64,000 nt of DNA from Vitellaria paradoxa (Eukaryota; Streptophyta; Magnoliopsida; Ericales; Sapotaceae). The notes under the pieces are model-generated. The model made no database searches and was not told the DNA's origin. It saw only the letters and a program-made list of their open reading frames with translations. A program made the position numbers and the translations under genes. The stretch spans positions 14,446,823 through 14,510,822 of the forward strand of contig CM034242.1 of NCBI GenBank assembly GCA_019916065.1, given 5' to 3'. The first letter of the stretch is position 1. Each line of letters begins with the position of its first letter. This document shows positions 37,095 through 49,560 of this stretch, in pieces.

Positions 37095-40000
37095 AACTAG
37101 AAGACCAGGAATCCCAATTGACTATGTTGTTGCAGTTTCTTGATAAAAAACTAGGTTATTTTTTGTGAAAAGGATGCAAGAAAAAAACACCAAGATGGTG
37201 AATGTGAGGACCCGTACTTTTATTATACATTATTATTATGTTTAATGATGATTTATGTGATTGATGTGATTGATGTGTTGCAAATAGTGTCTCAGTTGCT
37301 CGATATTAACTGTTGTTAACTCAAGGGCATATTTCAAACTCTTGTTCGAACAGTTAACCTTACAAACAATCGTTTGGATGGCAGTCATTTTTTTTCTTCC
37401 CAAGTAGATTTCTTGTAACTTGTTGTTTTGTCGCCTACCTATGCAGTTGCCACCTACTTAAGACCACAGTCTATCACTGCCCTAACCACCCCACCTACCC
37501 TTTAGCTGGTAACGTTGTGAGTGTGTGGTTGTGAGGAACTGTGTGTGTGTATATATGTATATATGCATAACTAGTTCCTGAATTAGTTTTCTTTCTTTTT
37601 CGTTTCTCCTCTGGTTCTTTTCCTTTGTTATTTTCTAATTTCCAGAGTGTAGGGGGAGGGAGAGTGATTGAGTAATTGATTTACATTCACAAAACTAGAG
37701 GGTGGGAATTTGAGATTTGAGCAGCGAGTTATTGGGTTTGGTCTCCCTTCTTCAATCTTCAATTTAACAATAATTTAAGCAACCCAAAGGTAAAGATTTG
37801 TTGTTCTCATTTTATGTAACATGCAAAACATATTGTAATTGTTAATTTCTTTTGCTGAAGCTAAATTATTGAAGTTACAGTTTCTGCTGTCCATATGGAT
37901 TTTAAGGTAGATGATGAAGTTGAAACTATAGTATGATGCATTAATATTTAAAAGTGACAATATAGAACTCCATTTCATTTAGTATACAATGGATTTGAAA
38001 TGATTTCAAGGAACAATGTCATGACCAGAAGATTCAAATTGAGATTGAAATGGAGAAAACTAGGATAAGGTCTGAGTTTTGAGCTGCTGGACGACGTTCG
38101 TATACATGGCCGTGCGGGCGATCTGTTGTCTGGACCTTCTCCTGTATGGATGGCCATTCAATCAAATTAATTGAGTCAAACCTATTGAAATACAAATGAA
38201 TTGAATTTATTAAATCAAAGAACAAAATTATTTTTACCAAATTTGATTTGTTTATTCAATTTTTTCAATTTAGTATGTTTTTGCTCGCCAGATGATATGC
38301 CATCAAGAGTAGGCTTCTAGCCTAGAGTTATTTTGCAACATCAAATAGGAATTCTAATTTTATTAGACTAAGAGTCCATTTCTTTATTTTTTATCTTATA
38401 ATCAAATGCAGGCTAAAAATATATGCTATTCTAATTTCAATTATATGTTACAATTTTTATGTTTTGAAAAAATTACCTTACGCTGTCTCAATATTTGTTA
38501 AAATATTAGACAGCTCTTTGTCCTAGAAAATATATAAGCATTTTTTTTTCTTTTGACAAAAATAAGACATCTATCATATACAAAGGAAAAGAGGTAACAA
38601 TCCCTTATGATTTGACTAAAAAAAAAACATAATTTCCTATAGTTTTAAAGTCAAGAAATAACCTCTCTATGTTTTGATTAAAATAAATATGTCAATTTGT
38701 AATGATCTGGACATGTATTTTACCTTTTTACTTATTTATGATGTCAATATTAAGCATTGCACGAGTCTAATTATCATTTTATGCATTAGGGTTTGGGTTG
38801 TATTTGGGCTTGGTCTGAGACCTAGACGATTTTTGCTAAACTTTTCACTGTCGCGCGCTTGCTTGCCATGCGCTCGGGTTGTCTTGGTTTGTTGCATGAA
38901 CACGAAATGCCATTTCTCGTGCACCCGAGGTGTCCTGGAGCTTGGCATGCAAGAGTTATTCTGCTTCTCGTGCGCATGGTCCTGCTTAAGTTTATGTTCC
39001 AGCTTCAGTTCTTTTTTTCATGAATTTCCAGCATATTGTCTTTCACTCAGCTATGATCTTCATTCTTGGTGGCTGCCACATTACTTAACCAGCGTATGCT
39101 TACCCTTACCTCTCCCATCTGAACACCATCACCTTTCTCATTTCCCTCTTTTCTCTTTCCTCATTTTGAATATTCATCAGTAAGTATATGTACATGTTTG
39201 TAACCAGAGTGATAGAGCGAGAAAGAGTTGCGAAAATGTATGCTTTTAGTTTTGGAGGTTTTGGGTGAAATTTTTAGATAGGTATTCTTGGATTCATGGT
39301 TGCTTTATTCTGTAGTTGTTCATCATGCTTATCTTCCTTCTCCCCTCATCAATTACATCATCTTCCTTCTCTTCTTTCATTTCGAATTTGAGGTAGAGGT
39401 TCTTTCTTAGCTCTTGTGTGTAAATGATTAAAGAACTTTAATGCTTGCTATGTGAATTGAGAAGTAAAGTTTTTGGTTTAGATTAATGTAATGTTGGAAG
39501 ACACATACATAAAGTTTTACACAAACTCATATTGATGACTTCTTACTAAATATTGTGGATTGTTTTACGTAACTTGTTTAGAGTAGGAACTTGCATGATA
39601 TTATATGTTATTAGTTAACGAATTGGAACCTGGTAAGGTTGGACTTGAATGGGTTGAAAACTCAAGAACAGGCCATGATAAACCGTAGTTGAATGAATTT
39701 TGTCGTGCGCACTCGACACTTCAGATCTGGTCTCGAGCACACAGCTACAACAGAATAATACTTCCAGTGTGCATGCCATGCGCACACTACAGAAGGTGTT
39801 GACTTGTGCGCAAGCCGAGCACCTTTTAGTGGTGAACTAAGGAATAAGAAACCAAAAATTAAAAAAAAAAAATTATTCAATATTTTATAATTTTTTATTT
39901 AGAGCAACTGATGTAAAGTAATATTATAAAGAGTTTATAAAATTGACAAAAATGCTATTTCTACTGTATTTCAGAAAATCTCTTTGCGAGAATAGTCTTA

Positions 40001-40955
40001 GGCTTAATTTTGGTAACAAAGAAGAGGCTAGTGTTTTTGTTTGTGTGTTTTTTTTTAATTTTTTTTTACAAAATTATTGTTTTTTTATTAAAAAGTTATA
40101 AAAGAAAATATTTCAAAATGGGGGCAAAACACTTACAAGTAAAAGGAATAAAAATAAAAATAATGGCCTGTTTCGAAAACTATAAAATACGACTAAAGCT
40201 CTGCAATGATCACTCATAAAGCAAAATTTATTGAAAATACATATAAAGAAATGATAAATGTATTTTTTTATTAATTTTTTTTGCTCAACATTATTCTTCT
40301 TATTAAAGTTATCACGGAATGAGAGAAACTAATAGAGCAAATATTGACACCCTTCTTTGTAATACATCATTTGCTAAATGAATCTGTATCCAGTTCTAGC
40401 CACACAAGAATGACCCATCATTCTTTACAAATGATATGGGCCATCTCAATTGTAAATTATCATTTGTAAATAGGGAAGGAATTACAAATTTAATATGGAG
40501 GGAGTCAATTTTTATAAATTTTAATGTTTCTCTTCTAATCTCAAAAATATAATCTCATAATCAAGTAGTCTATTCGAGAGTTTTCAATAATCACTATAAA
40601 TTAATAGTCATAAGCTTAAAAAATAAGCAAATGTATAAAGTTCATTCACAGACTCGTTTAAAAATTATTCAATTGGCTATATACATAGTTGCAGTATGAA
40701 TTGATAATTTTTCGTTTAGAATAAACTAATCTTGCAACTTTTTTTTTTTCTTTTCTACTTTCTTTTTTTCTTAATTTCTTAAATATTATTTAATAATAAG
40801 TTGTTTGTAATGGGTTTAAAATTTTAAAATATTTAGATTAGGAATATATTTATATGCTTAAATTTTTTTAGACTACTTAAATTCTATACTATTTTTTATT
40901 TTTTTTTGTTTTAATTTTTTGTGTCATTAATAATCAATAACTACTTATGGATTAA
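37095..40955. other. Spacer with LTR-like fragments, no gene
   Basis: A TGTGAGGACCCG motif at about 37204 resembles the start of gypsy-type LTRs, and a TATA-like run follows near 37548. GC-richer patches at about 38850-39000 and 39700-39830 share 'catgcgc'-type words, suggesting one decayed LTR, but no end or target duplication could be fixed. The 169-codon frame at 38674-39183 is Cys/Ser/Leu-rich low-complexity sequence without a recognisable domain. The rest is A/T-rich. Confidence 0.4.
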
Positions 40956-41209
40956 TCTACACTATTATAAAGGAAACACTGGGCATATTGATGAAACTTT
41001 AATTTTGCTAAAATTTTTTAGTTTCTTAAAATACCCTTCAATCTCCCATTAAATATAAATTTAAAATCAAATAATTTTTAAAAATTAGCCTTAATTAAGT
41101 CATTTTACAAATATAAATTTTTAACCACTACATTATTTTATTTTCATCTCCTAATTAAATTACATAAATAAAATAATAACCACACATATTATGTGTGTGC
41201 ATACACTTG
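40956..41209 (+). mobile_element. Small Helitron-like element
   Basis: Starts TCTACACTATTATAAAGG after an A, matching plant Helitron 5' termini. Ends with a perfect hairpin (cacacat-att-atgtgtg, about 41182-41198), then ten bases on CTTG, followed by T. A functional end would read CTAG or similar, so one base appears mutated. No coding capacity (254 bp). Confidence 0.5.
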
Positions 41210-42129
41210 TACTATATAATAAGCAATGCTCTAGTAAAATATTATTTACGGATGAGAAAATTTTGTATTTTTTCAAACTTATGGGCCATTCCAGGCCGCC
41301 CTGGGTTCTTCTAAGGGCCGTCTAGAGGTAAAATTGATTGATAATGTACTATGATCTTCCCCATTAAATTAGACTTTTCTTGTTAATTTGCAAGGAACGT
41401 TACTAAAGTTTCTCAGCCACACAAGAATGACCCATCATTCTTTAAACACTTGGTTGTTCATCTCAGTAATGAATGAAACCCCACTTGCATCTCTACATCT
41501 CATTTTCAAAGCTTTCTGACATCATCTCAATTAAATGCAGCTAAAGTTAGGGCAATTTCTTCTTTTCTTCTTTAAGTTATATATTCAATAATCTTATAGA
41601 ATGTGTCATCCTTACCTAATATTAATTGCCATGGTCGAGTTGAATTGTCAACAATATTATATCTTATTTTCTTGTACGTTTCTTCATATCTTTGTTATTT
41701 TATCTTAGAGAATTCAATCATTTTTGAAATTTTTTTCATGATTGTCTGGACAAATGCTTGTCTGCAGAACTAAAATCCCAACAATCTATTTTTATACTTG
41801 ACCTTTTAATTTATTAATAAATGTGGCATGAAAAATAGTAATTTAGGAATTACTTTTGAGAAAATGCCTTCGAAATTATTTTTAAAAAGAATATTATTAT
41901 GTCACAAAAAAAATCCTAAGAAATAAACTAATTAATTGGTTGGATTGTATATCACAATTAACACATCTATAAATCCATATCATAACTAACACATCTGGTA
42001 AGCAAAACAAGAGTGAAATTATTTACATGATAAAATAAAATATGTATCACAAGCACCTAAATTTAATGGGCAAATCAAAAATAAAATTATCTATATAATA
42101 AAATATGTATCACAAGCATCTAAATTTAA

Positions 42130-42460
42130 TGGGCATTTGAATCAAACTAAATCATTAATTTATCCAATTTGATGCGTTTTTCAAAAAATTTGATTCGTTG
42201 CAGATTCTTTCCCAACTAACAGAGGGATCTGAGAGAAATATATTTGAATCAGACTGAATTATTTGTCATAATTGATACGTTTTTTCAAAAATCAGATTTG
42301 TGTCAATTCTTATCCCACCTAACGAAGAGAACTCTTAGAAATGTATTTGAATTAGGCCGAACCATTTGTCAAGTTTGATACGTTTCTCTAAAAAATCTAA
42401 TTCGTGGTGATTTTTCTCCTAACTAACAAAGAGAATTCGGAGAAAATTGATGATAAAATG
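42130..42460. repeat. Three-copy tandem repeat, 103-bp period
   Basis: The landmark gat(g/a)cgttt recurs at 42171, 42274 and 42377, exactly 103 bp apart, each followed by an A-rich stretch, 'attc/cgt' and a 'ctaacaaagag'-type segment. Units differ by many substitutions, so the array is old. A separate near-duplicate of about 60 bp (cacctaaatttaatgggca) lies just left, at about 42040-42135. Confidence 0.7.
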
Positions 42461-42755
42461 AAATAAGTTTTACGTATTCGAAGGATTTATTGTATATCGT
42501 TTATGTATATCGTTTAGCCATGTTAACTTGATGCCCATTTTGAAACGTAACATGGCACTTGTCAGATTTAATACGAGAACAATTAAATTCTAGCTAGCTA
42601 TCAAACTTGCATGCAGCATACTCAATTGTATCTTTATTGCGTTTGTCATTTGATTTCCTCTCCAGCTTTCCCCTTTTTCACAATTCAGCATATACAACGA
42701 TTTGACGAATTAACCACTAGAGTAGGATGTACTCATATCTAAGTTTGATAATTTA

Positions 42756-43179
42756 GGCTTAATTTGAGTACGAAAAAACTGTTTTTTAGTTTTTTTTTTT
42801 TTAGTTCTTTTGTTTTATATGAGTTTTTTCACTAAAATTTAATTTTATTTAAGGAAATTGAAGTTTTTAGGCGCGTTAATCACATTTATATTAAAAAATT
42901 TTGAAAATTCATTTACATTTGGATCAAAGCTATCCATTTAAGTAAAAAAAAAAAAAATCGAAAAAGCTATTTTTTTAATTTTTCTAGATTTTACCTAAGT
43001 AGGCATGAATTTTTTAATTTATATTCTTAATTACTAATTTTTTACAAATTGGGATTAGCACACCTAAAATCTATAGTTTTTAATAAAAATTAAATTTTGG
43101 TTAATAAAATCCATATAAGGCAAAAAAATAAATTAATTAAAAAAAAAAAGCAATTTTGGTTTTGGTGCCAAACAAAGCC
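42756..43179. mobile_element. Tourist-like MITE, TTA target duplication
   Basis: Ends GGCTTAATTTGAGTAC and, as complement, GGCTTTGTTTGGCACC, flanked by TTA at 42753-42755 and 43180-43182. The interior is A/T-rich with repeated aaaattttt-like stretches on both strands. Length 424 bp, no coding. The TTA duplication points to PIF/Harbinger. Confidence 0.65.
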
Positions 43180-43192
43180 TTAAGGTAGATTA

Positions 43193-43479
43193 GGGTTGGT
43201 TTGAGAACTAAAAAAATTAACTTTTAATTTATTTTTAACTTTATTTTCGTCTTTTATAACTTTTCTTTTTGCCCAAATTTGAATTTCTTTATTTTTCAAT
43301 TCTTTTACATGTACGTAAATTTTTTTTGGAAGGATTTTTTTTTTTTTTTTGCATTTTTTCTAAATATGAATAACATGTCTAAATACTATAAAAAAATATT
43401 TTTAATAAGAAAATCACGTAACATATAAAAAAATCTAAAAAATTAAAAAAGAAATTAAATTTTGATTCCAAACCAACCC
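43193..43479. mobile_element. Second Tourist-like MITE beside the first
   Basis: Ends GGGTTGGTTTGAG and, as complement, GGGTTGGTTTGGAATC. Left flank TTA, right flank TTT, an imperfect trinucleotide duplication. Only 13 bp separate it from the element ending at 43179. Length 287 bp, non-coding. Confidence 0.55.
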
Positions 43480-43919
43480 TTTAACGTAGAGGACAATGTC
43501 TTGTAAAAATCCTGCATATGTCCTAATAATATACACACGAGAGCCAAGCTCAAATGACAAAGAAATCAAATGCCTCTCTCCTGATTGGAGTACGGCAATT
43601 CCCCGCCTCACCCCCCATATAGTGTGATTCTTCTCTACACTTAAATATATACATACATACGTAAATCCGATTAAAAATAATTAATTTAGTGTTTTCCATT
43701 TTCTAATTACTCATCTGCATTGAAGTGAAAACATATGGAATATATATTGTCTTTAAATTTGAGAAGAAAAACGCTAAATTATATTTTATGGCCTTAATAG
43801 CTGGCTAGGAGATCATTGAATTATGGGGGAGGGGGGAGGAAGGAAAGATATTTTCATTTCTTTCATTTTTTGAAAAAAAAAAGAAAAAAATGATACCAAT
43901 CAAAAATTGATGTTGCCAT
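43480..43919. other. Spacer left of the copia element, possible SINE piece
   Basis: At about 43540-43640, 'gccaagctcaaatgacaaag' and 'gagtacggcaattcccc' loosely recall pol III A and B boxes, so a SINE relic is possible. No other structure apart from A/T-rich sequence. Confidence 0.3.
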
Positions 43920-43924
43920 TGATT

Positions 43925-44376
43925 TGTTAGAATGTTATTAAGCTTTCATTAATTATTTGGTGAAAACTGAATATAATACAGTTATAATGAGATAATTATT
44001 TGGACTTTATTTGTTATGATTCAATTTAGCGTTAAGCCATATACACCTTATTAATAAAATATAGTTTGACGGCTTAGTATAGCCTATTGAGTATAATAGT
44101 AGCCCGTAATGGAAGGACCTTATTATAATCTATAAATATGACTTATTGGCTGGGTCCCCCATTCCATTTTAATTTAGAAACCCAAGTATTTTAGCTGTCC
44201 CATTGAGAGCCGTCATTACAAATAAGAGAAGAAGTTGAAACCCTAACCATCCGCTGAAATTTTTGTGCGCACTAATTATACTAAACAATCCAGATGGCTA
44301 CAATTAATTCAAGTAGGAGTTTTATTTCTTAAGTTTAATGTTCTAATATTCATATGTAAATTTTAAGTTTATTTCA
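43925..44376 (+). repeat. 5' LTR of the copia element
   Basis: A 452-bp LTR starting TGTTAGAATG and ending ATTTCA. It matches the 3' LTR over its whole length once the Mutator-like insertion there is removed. Shared blocks include 'gaatataatacagttataatgag' shortened here to its first 20 bases, 'ttgttatgat' and 'cgtaatgg'. Confidence 0.9.
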
Positions 44377-44390
44377 TGTAATATTAGAGC
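44377..44390 (+). other. Primer-binding site of the copia element
   Basis: tgtaatattagagc follows the 5' LTR immediately. It resembles the usual initiator-methionine tRNA site of plant copia elements (tggtatcagagc) with two changes and a small insertion. Confidence 0.6.
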
Positions 44391-45023
44391 GTAACACATA
44401 CGAATTTAGAACCTTTATAATTTAGTTTAACCAAATGTTCGATTAAGACAGTTTTGTCTAATCCTGTTATTGTTTTGCTTTGTTTTGCTTCATATCTATT
44501 TTTTATCTCAGATATTATTTTTATCGAATTTAATTTCTAAAAATTTTAGAATTTTAGATTAAATCTAGAATATTTTTAGAATATTTTTGAATTATTTTTG
44601 AAATAATTTTTTGTGTAGAAGTTAGACAGAATAAATTTTTTTCTATCTTAGATCTTCTCCACAGATGTGACTCTACTGGTTTTTCTCTTCTTTCGGTTCA
44701 AATGGTTTGAAAGGTATTGTAAATACCTACGTGAAATCAAAAAATAAATAAATAAATAATATAAAAATTGGTTGAAGGTACTTTAAAGGGTCAATTCACT
44801 GGAATGTCTTTTAAAAGTTCGTCGGAATTGAAGTTTGATTTCATTGAAATGTTGCCAATCATGGGCGATTTTAGTGGACAGTTTTAGAATTATTTTCCAC
44901 TACTTCGACTTCGTGATCTGTGCTTTTATTTGCTTTTAATAAAAAAAGTTAATCAGATAATTAAAAGGATAGAATCGAATTGGATTCAATTATTTTCTCT
45001 TGTAACAGATTTAATGTGTTATC

Positions 45024-45080
<57 letters not shown>

Positions 45081-45139
45081 TTAATATGCTCTTTTACTTA
45101 AATATTTTTTTAGTATTAAAATAATACAACAAAATAGAA

Positions 45140-46007
45140 TAGGGATGTCAGTGGGTACACTAGGGTACCCAACTCGACCGAACTCGATAAAAATTTGTTG
45201 AAAAATACCATAATGGGATTGGGATGGGTTTGGGATTAAAATTTAATATCCATGCGGGTTTGGGACAAGTTTGAAATTTATCTATAAGGTACTCGATACC
45301 CGATACCCATTTATACTTATAGGGTATCCGATATTTAATACCCAAAGGGTACCCGTAAAGTACCCATTTAATAAAATAAAATAAAATATATATATTTATA
45401 TATTTACAATTACAATTTTATCCCTAAGATAAAATTTTTGGAACTTTTTAAGATAAGATCATTTATACTTTGTTGGCAGGTACTCTTTATTTTGTTGGGA
45501 TAATTCATTTGAACTTGTTTAATTTATGATTTATTGTGTGCTATTTTCACATATCATGAATGGTTCCAACTTCCATATTAGGATTGGAAGTCCTTTATGA
45601 ACTGTGATTCCTATTATACTATTCCGGAGTATGCCCTTATATATTTTGTACATTTATTTCTATTATTTATAATATATTTTGTTTACCTTTAAAAAAAAAA
45701 AAGAAAACTTGGAGGTCATTTGACCAATGAATTTGTTCAATTTAATATTTTTGTCACTTACTAATTTTTTTATTTTTTATCTCAGGTCGGGTATTTAAGG
45801 GATACTTAACGAGTAATTTGACTAATTGAATATAAACAGGTTTCGCGGGTTTGGAACGGGTTTTATAGGGTTGGGACGAGACGGGTTTAGGATTCCACCT
45901 AAAAAAATAAATAGATTTGGGATGGTAATGGTAAAAAAAAATAAACGGGTTTGGGATGATTGTGAGATTGAGTAAATAGGTGGGTATCCTACCCGTTTAC
46001 ATCTCTA
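45140..46007. mobile_element. hAT-type MITE with exact 8-bp target duplication
   Basis: Flanked by aaatagaa at 45132-45139 and 46008-46015. Ends TAGGGATGTCAGTGGG and, as complement, TAGAGATGTAAACGGG. Both arms are rich in 'gggtaccc'-type words. 868 bp, no transposase. It inserted into the untranslated leader of the copia element. Confidence 0.85.
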
Positions 46008-46178
46008 AAATAGAATGTAACTAATAATATATTAGTAATCAGTGCGTGCCTATGTGTATATAAAAGCACACTATTCGTGATAATTACATAAGGGCATATA
46101 TGTGTTTAATGCACAATTGTGTGCACGGTAATTTTTTTTTAAATCCCAATTTAAGTAAATTAATTTTACGAGTGGTCT

Positions 46179-47960
46179 TATCACGCTCCAAATTTTTCAC
46201 AAATTTGGAAGCGCAAACAAACAACCAAAAATCATCGAAACCATCAATCCAAACTAATTAGAGCGAATTATATTTAATAATAATTAACTAGTAATCTCCA
46301 AACTTAAATAAAAAAAAAATAAATCAATCTCTAGTCTCCCAAACTGAGACATATACAATAATAAAAATCCAATCAAAAGAAAAAAAAAGTAAACTGAAAG
46401 AAATTGTGTAGTTATTGTCCCTAAAATAAAATTAACGAACTACTCAAAATATCTACTATGCCTAAGCGGTTCCATCACGACCATCGTCTGGAGCAACACT
46501 CGCACCTGCATCTGAAGTTATAAGGGAATGAACACAATATATTAATGTACATTAAAATAATCAATTGGTGCTCGGAGAAAAATAAAAATTTAATTAAATC
46601 ATGCGCGGATATCCTAGCATGAATTTCTAATGTGTCATGTCAAAATACATCACATATCAAAAATACTTAAATTTAAATTTAGATTTAAATATTTTGAACA
46701 CGACATAAAATAAGTTATTTTAACAAAACTATATTCTTAATTATTAGGTTAGGAACCACTACCGGTCAATCTATACCTCAGCCATAAGATACCAAAAATA
46801 TTAACTCATTAATGTTTCGTAAGTTACTACCCTACTAGACATGATAACCCAACCCCGCGCAGGTTCTTAAACTTTCACTAGTTGAGCATTCAGCACCAGC
46901 TACTTATTCCGGCATCTTTCTCAACTCAAAACCAAAATCGTAAAATCAATGAATAAATAATTATTTATTTATTCAAATCTAAAACATATTTTAAAGATAT
47001 TTCTTTTTCTTATTCAAGGTTCCATAATAAAACACAAATTTTAAAATTTTTGTATCGACTAAATTTTAATTCTTCGAAATCAAAATCAATTTATACATAT
47101 TTTTCTAATCCATAAGACAGCCACAATCACATAATTTATCATGTAACAATAAACAAAATAATCACAAAAATTGACAAAATTAAATCACACATAACAAATT
47201 TAATTTTTATTTAACTCCATTCCTATCTCAAATTAAATTCGTAGAAGAGAAATTGAGAATAAGGCTTTAGATTGTTAAAGATATCCGCTGCTATGTCATA
47301 ATGAAAAGAAACGAACAAAAAGATGAACCTATTATCTTCGTATAGTTTGCCACCACTACCTTTTTTTTTTCCCACTGTTACCTTTTTTTTTTTCTTTTTT
47401 TCTCTCTATCTCTTTTTTTCTTCTTCTTTCTTTTTTTTTTAACCTGTACCAACGGCAGTCACTTGTTTTTATCTGATCAATATTGTTACGCGTATGTTCC
47501 CTCTCTGACTTTGCCCACTTTTTTTTTAATTATTTTTTACTCTCTACCAGCCTACAACATATACTAGCCTATTTATACACACATGTACATCTAACCTATT
47601 ACCTAGGGAACTCCATTGGAGTTAGGACTCCAACTCCACATCTAACCCATATATATTCATTATATTAACATAATTAACAAACACTTATATATGTATATGT
47701 ATATATAGACAACATGATTGAATTCTTTATTAAGATAGAATTAATTTATATTTTGTTTAATTAAAATTAAACCATATTTTATAATTCACAAAAAATAATA
47801 TTTAAATACAAAAAAAAATTCTCATTCTACTCGTGCATCCACCATAAAATAAATATTTAATTAATGTCTTAATAAAACTTAAATTGACCTAATTCTTTAT
47901 TACAGAATTAAATATTAAAAAAATAATCAAAGTAAGAATTAGGATTCCTGGGTCATTACA
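46179..47960. mobile_element. Second solo LTR of the 1.8-kb gypsy-like family
   Basis: Begins TATCACGCTCC and ends GGGTCATTACA. Flanks ggtct (46174-46178) and agtct (47961-47965) form a 5-bp duplication with one mismatch. It shares with 30427-32269 both termini, an internal 'ttactaccctactagac' segment (there 'ttactagcctactggac'), a 'ccccgcgc' patch and a C/T-rich tract near the 3' end (47340-47440). Length 1782 bp, non-coding, nested in the copia leader. Confidence 0.75.
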
Positions 47961-48306
47961 AGTCTATCCATGGCAATTTATAAAATTTTCTCATATTTTT
48001 TGCAATTGGAATATCTCAAACTATTATATCCAATTACATATCTAGAAGGGGTGATTGTATATTTTAAATTTGATAATTATGTAAGTATTGAGTAGAGATA
48101 CACTAGTTTAGAAAATTTATCTCCCAAAAGAGTTAGAGTTTCAAAGACTTGTGCATTCTCATTGTTTAGCTTCACTTAAAGAGATCCTAATACATGTTTG
48201 CAAACCTGTCTAAAGGGGGATTGTAAGTGATGTGATGGATTCTCATGAAAATTAAATCATATTTTATTTTGAACATAATTTTATAGCCTAACTTTATTAA
48301 TTAGTT

Positions 48307-48984
48307 GTGTTCTTGTTGTGTTTTGCAGTTAGCATTAGTGTGAATAATAATATTGCTACTACTGAAATTTTGAATAGCTCTAACTTTAAAAATGGAAGCA
48401 AGATATTGATTTTGCCTGGGGAATTGCGGGTATTGATTTGGCATTGTGTGAGAATAAGTCACTTGTACCCACAACTGAGAGTTTTATTGAACAAAATGAG
48501 TTTTATGCTTGATGGAAAAAAATCTAACCGTTTAAGTCTTATTATCATGAAACGTTCTATATCCAAGCACCTCCTTTGTGGTTTATTTGATACTAACAAT
48601 ACTAAAGAATTCTTTACTGTTGTGGGTAATATATTCCAAGTCTCTAATAATGTTGAGGCTGGATGTCTAATGAGTGAATTAATAGGTATGAAATACAATA
48701 ATATGGGTGGGGTTAGAGAGTATATCATCAAAATGGTCCATAATCAATCCAAACTGAAAAACTTTCAAATCACAATTCCTAACAAGTTCATTGTTAACCA
48801 TGCCTTCAATTCTTTACCTGTTGAATTTGACTATATCAAAACTGCCTATAATACCCATGATGGAACCCGGTCCCTTAATGGGCTTATTATCAAATGTATT
48901 GTTGAGGAGGATAAAGTTAAAAAGAAGAAATGTGAGAATGTTTTCCATGTATCCAAACTTAGACCCAATTTCCATAAGAAATAA
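48307..48984 (+). pseudogene. copia gag relic (Retrotran_gag_2/UBN2 type)
   Basis: A 225-codon frame whose middle and C-terminal parts carry the copia gag signature: NRLSLIIMKRSISK, 'GGVREYIIKMV', a 'HAFNSLPVEFDY' segment and a Lys-rich 'VEEDKVKKKK' stretch. The N-terminal third has drifted, with 'LNSSNFKNGSK' still similar to the family start. A degraded Cys-rich knuckle follows at about 49090-49135 out of frame. The normal role is capsid formation. Confidence 0.8.
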
Positions 48985-49139
48985 GGAAACCGAAAGAAAC
49001 CTAATCATTATACTCATAAGGGGTTTAAGATTCCAAGAGGCATAGTACAGGTCAGACACATAATGCAGGAGGTCCTAAGGCTATTATTAGGAAAGATGTC
49101 AAGTGTTTCTTTGCAATAAAGTACGTTAAAGAAGCGGAT

Positions 49140-49560
49140 GCACAAAGTTTACTGCTTGGTTAGAGAAAAAGAGGAAAGAAAATGGTAATCTACTAGCCCT
49201 TATTTATTTTTAGATTAATTTAGTTAATGTTCCTGTTAATTCTTGGTGGCTTGACAGTGGGTCTACTATTCATGTTACTATTACCATGCAGGGGTTCCAA
49301 AGCAAACGAGAACCAAATAAGTCAGAGGCCAAGCTAAAAGTAGGGAATGATGTTGAAGTTAATGTCGAGGGCATAGGAGTTGTTCATTTAGAAACTAGTT
49401 TTCAACTTATTTTGGAGAACACTTTCCATGTACCAACTTTTAGAAGAAATTTGATTTCTATTTATTTGTTAGATAAAATCGGATATTCTTTTAATTTCAG
49501 AAATAGAAAGGTTGAATTGTTTTTAAATTCTCAACTTCTTGGTTCATGGTATTTTAAATA
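49140..49560 (+). pseudogene. copia protease region relic
   Basis: A segment 'WWLDSGSTIHVT' (catalytic Asp in DSG, at 49253-49261) precedes an open frame at 49286-49561 with 'FHVPTFRRNLISI', the usual region after the copia aspartic protease active site. A stop lies upstream at about 49213-49215. The normal role is cleavage of the Gag-Pol polyprotein. Confidence 0.8.

Noticed and set aside
38674..39183. 169-codon plus-strand frame
   Set aside because: Cys/Ser/Leu/Phe-rich translation with no domain, in a region of LTR-like debris; no splice or promoter context.
40490..40515. 'ggagggagtc' resembling a Stowaway MITE end
   Set aside because: Only one end is visible and no TA duplication or partner end was found.
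45023..45080. (TA)n run and the 64-codon frame across it
   Set aside because: Simple microsatellite; the frame is an Ile/Tyr repeat with no gene context.
48459..49059. Minus-strand frames over the copia gag region
   Set aside because: Antisense shadows of the recognisable plus-strand gag relic.
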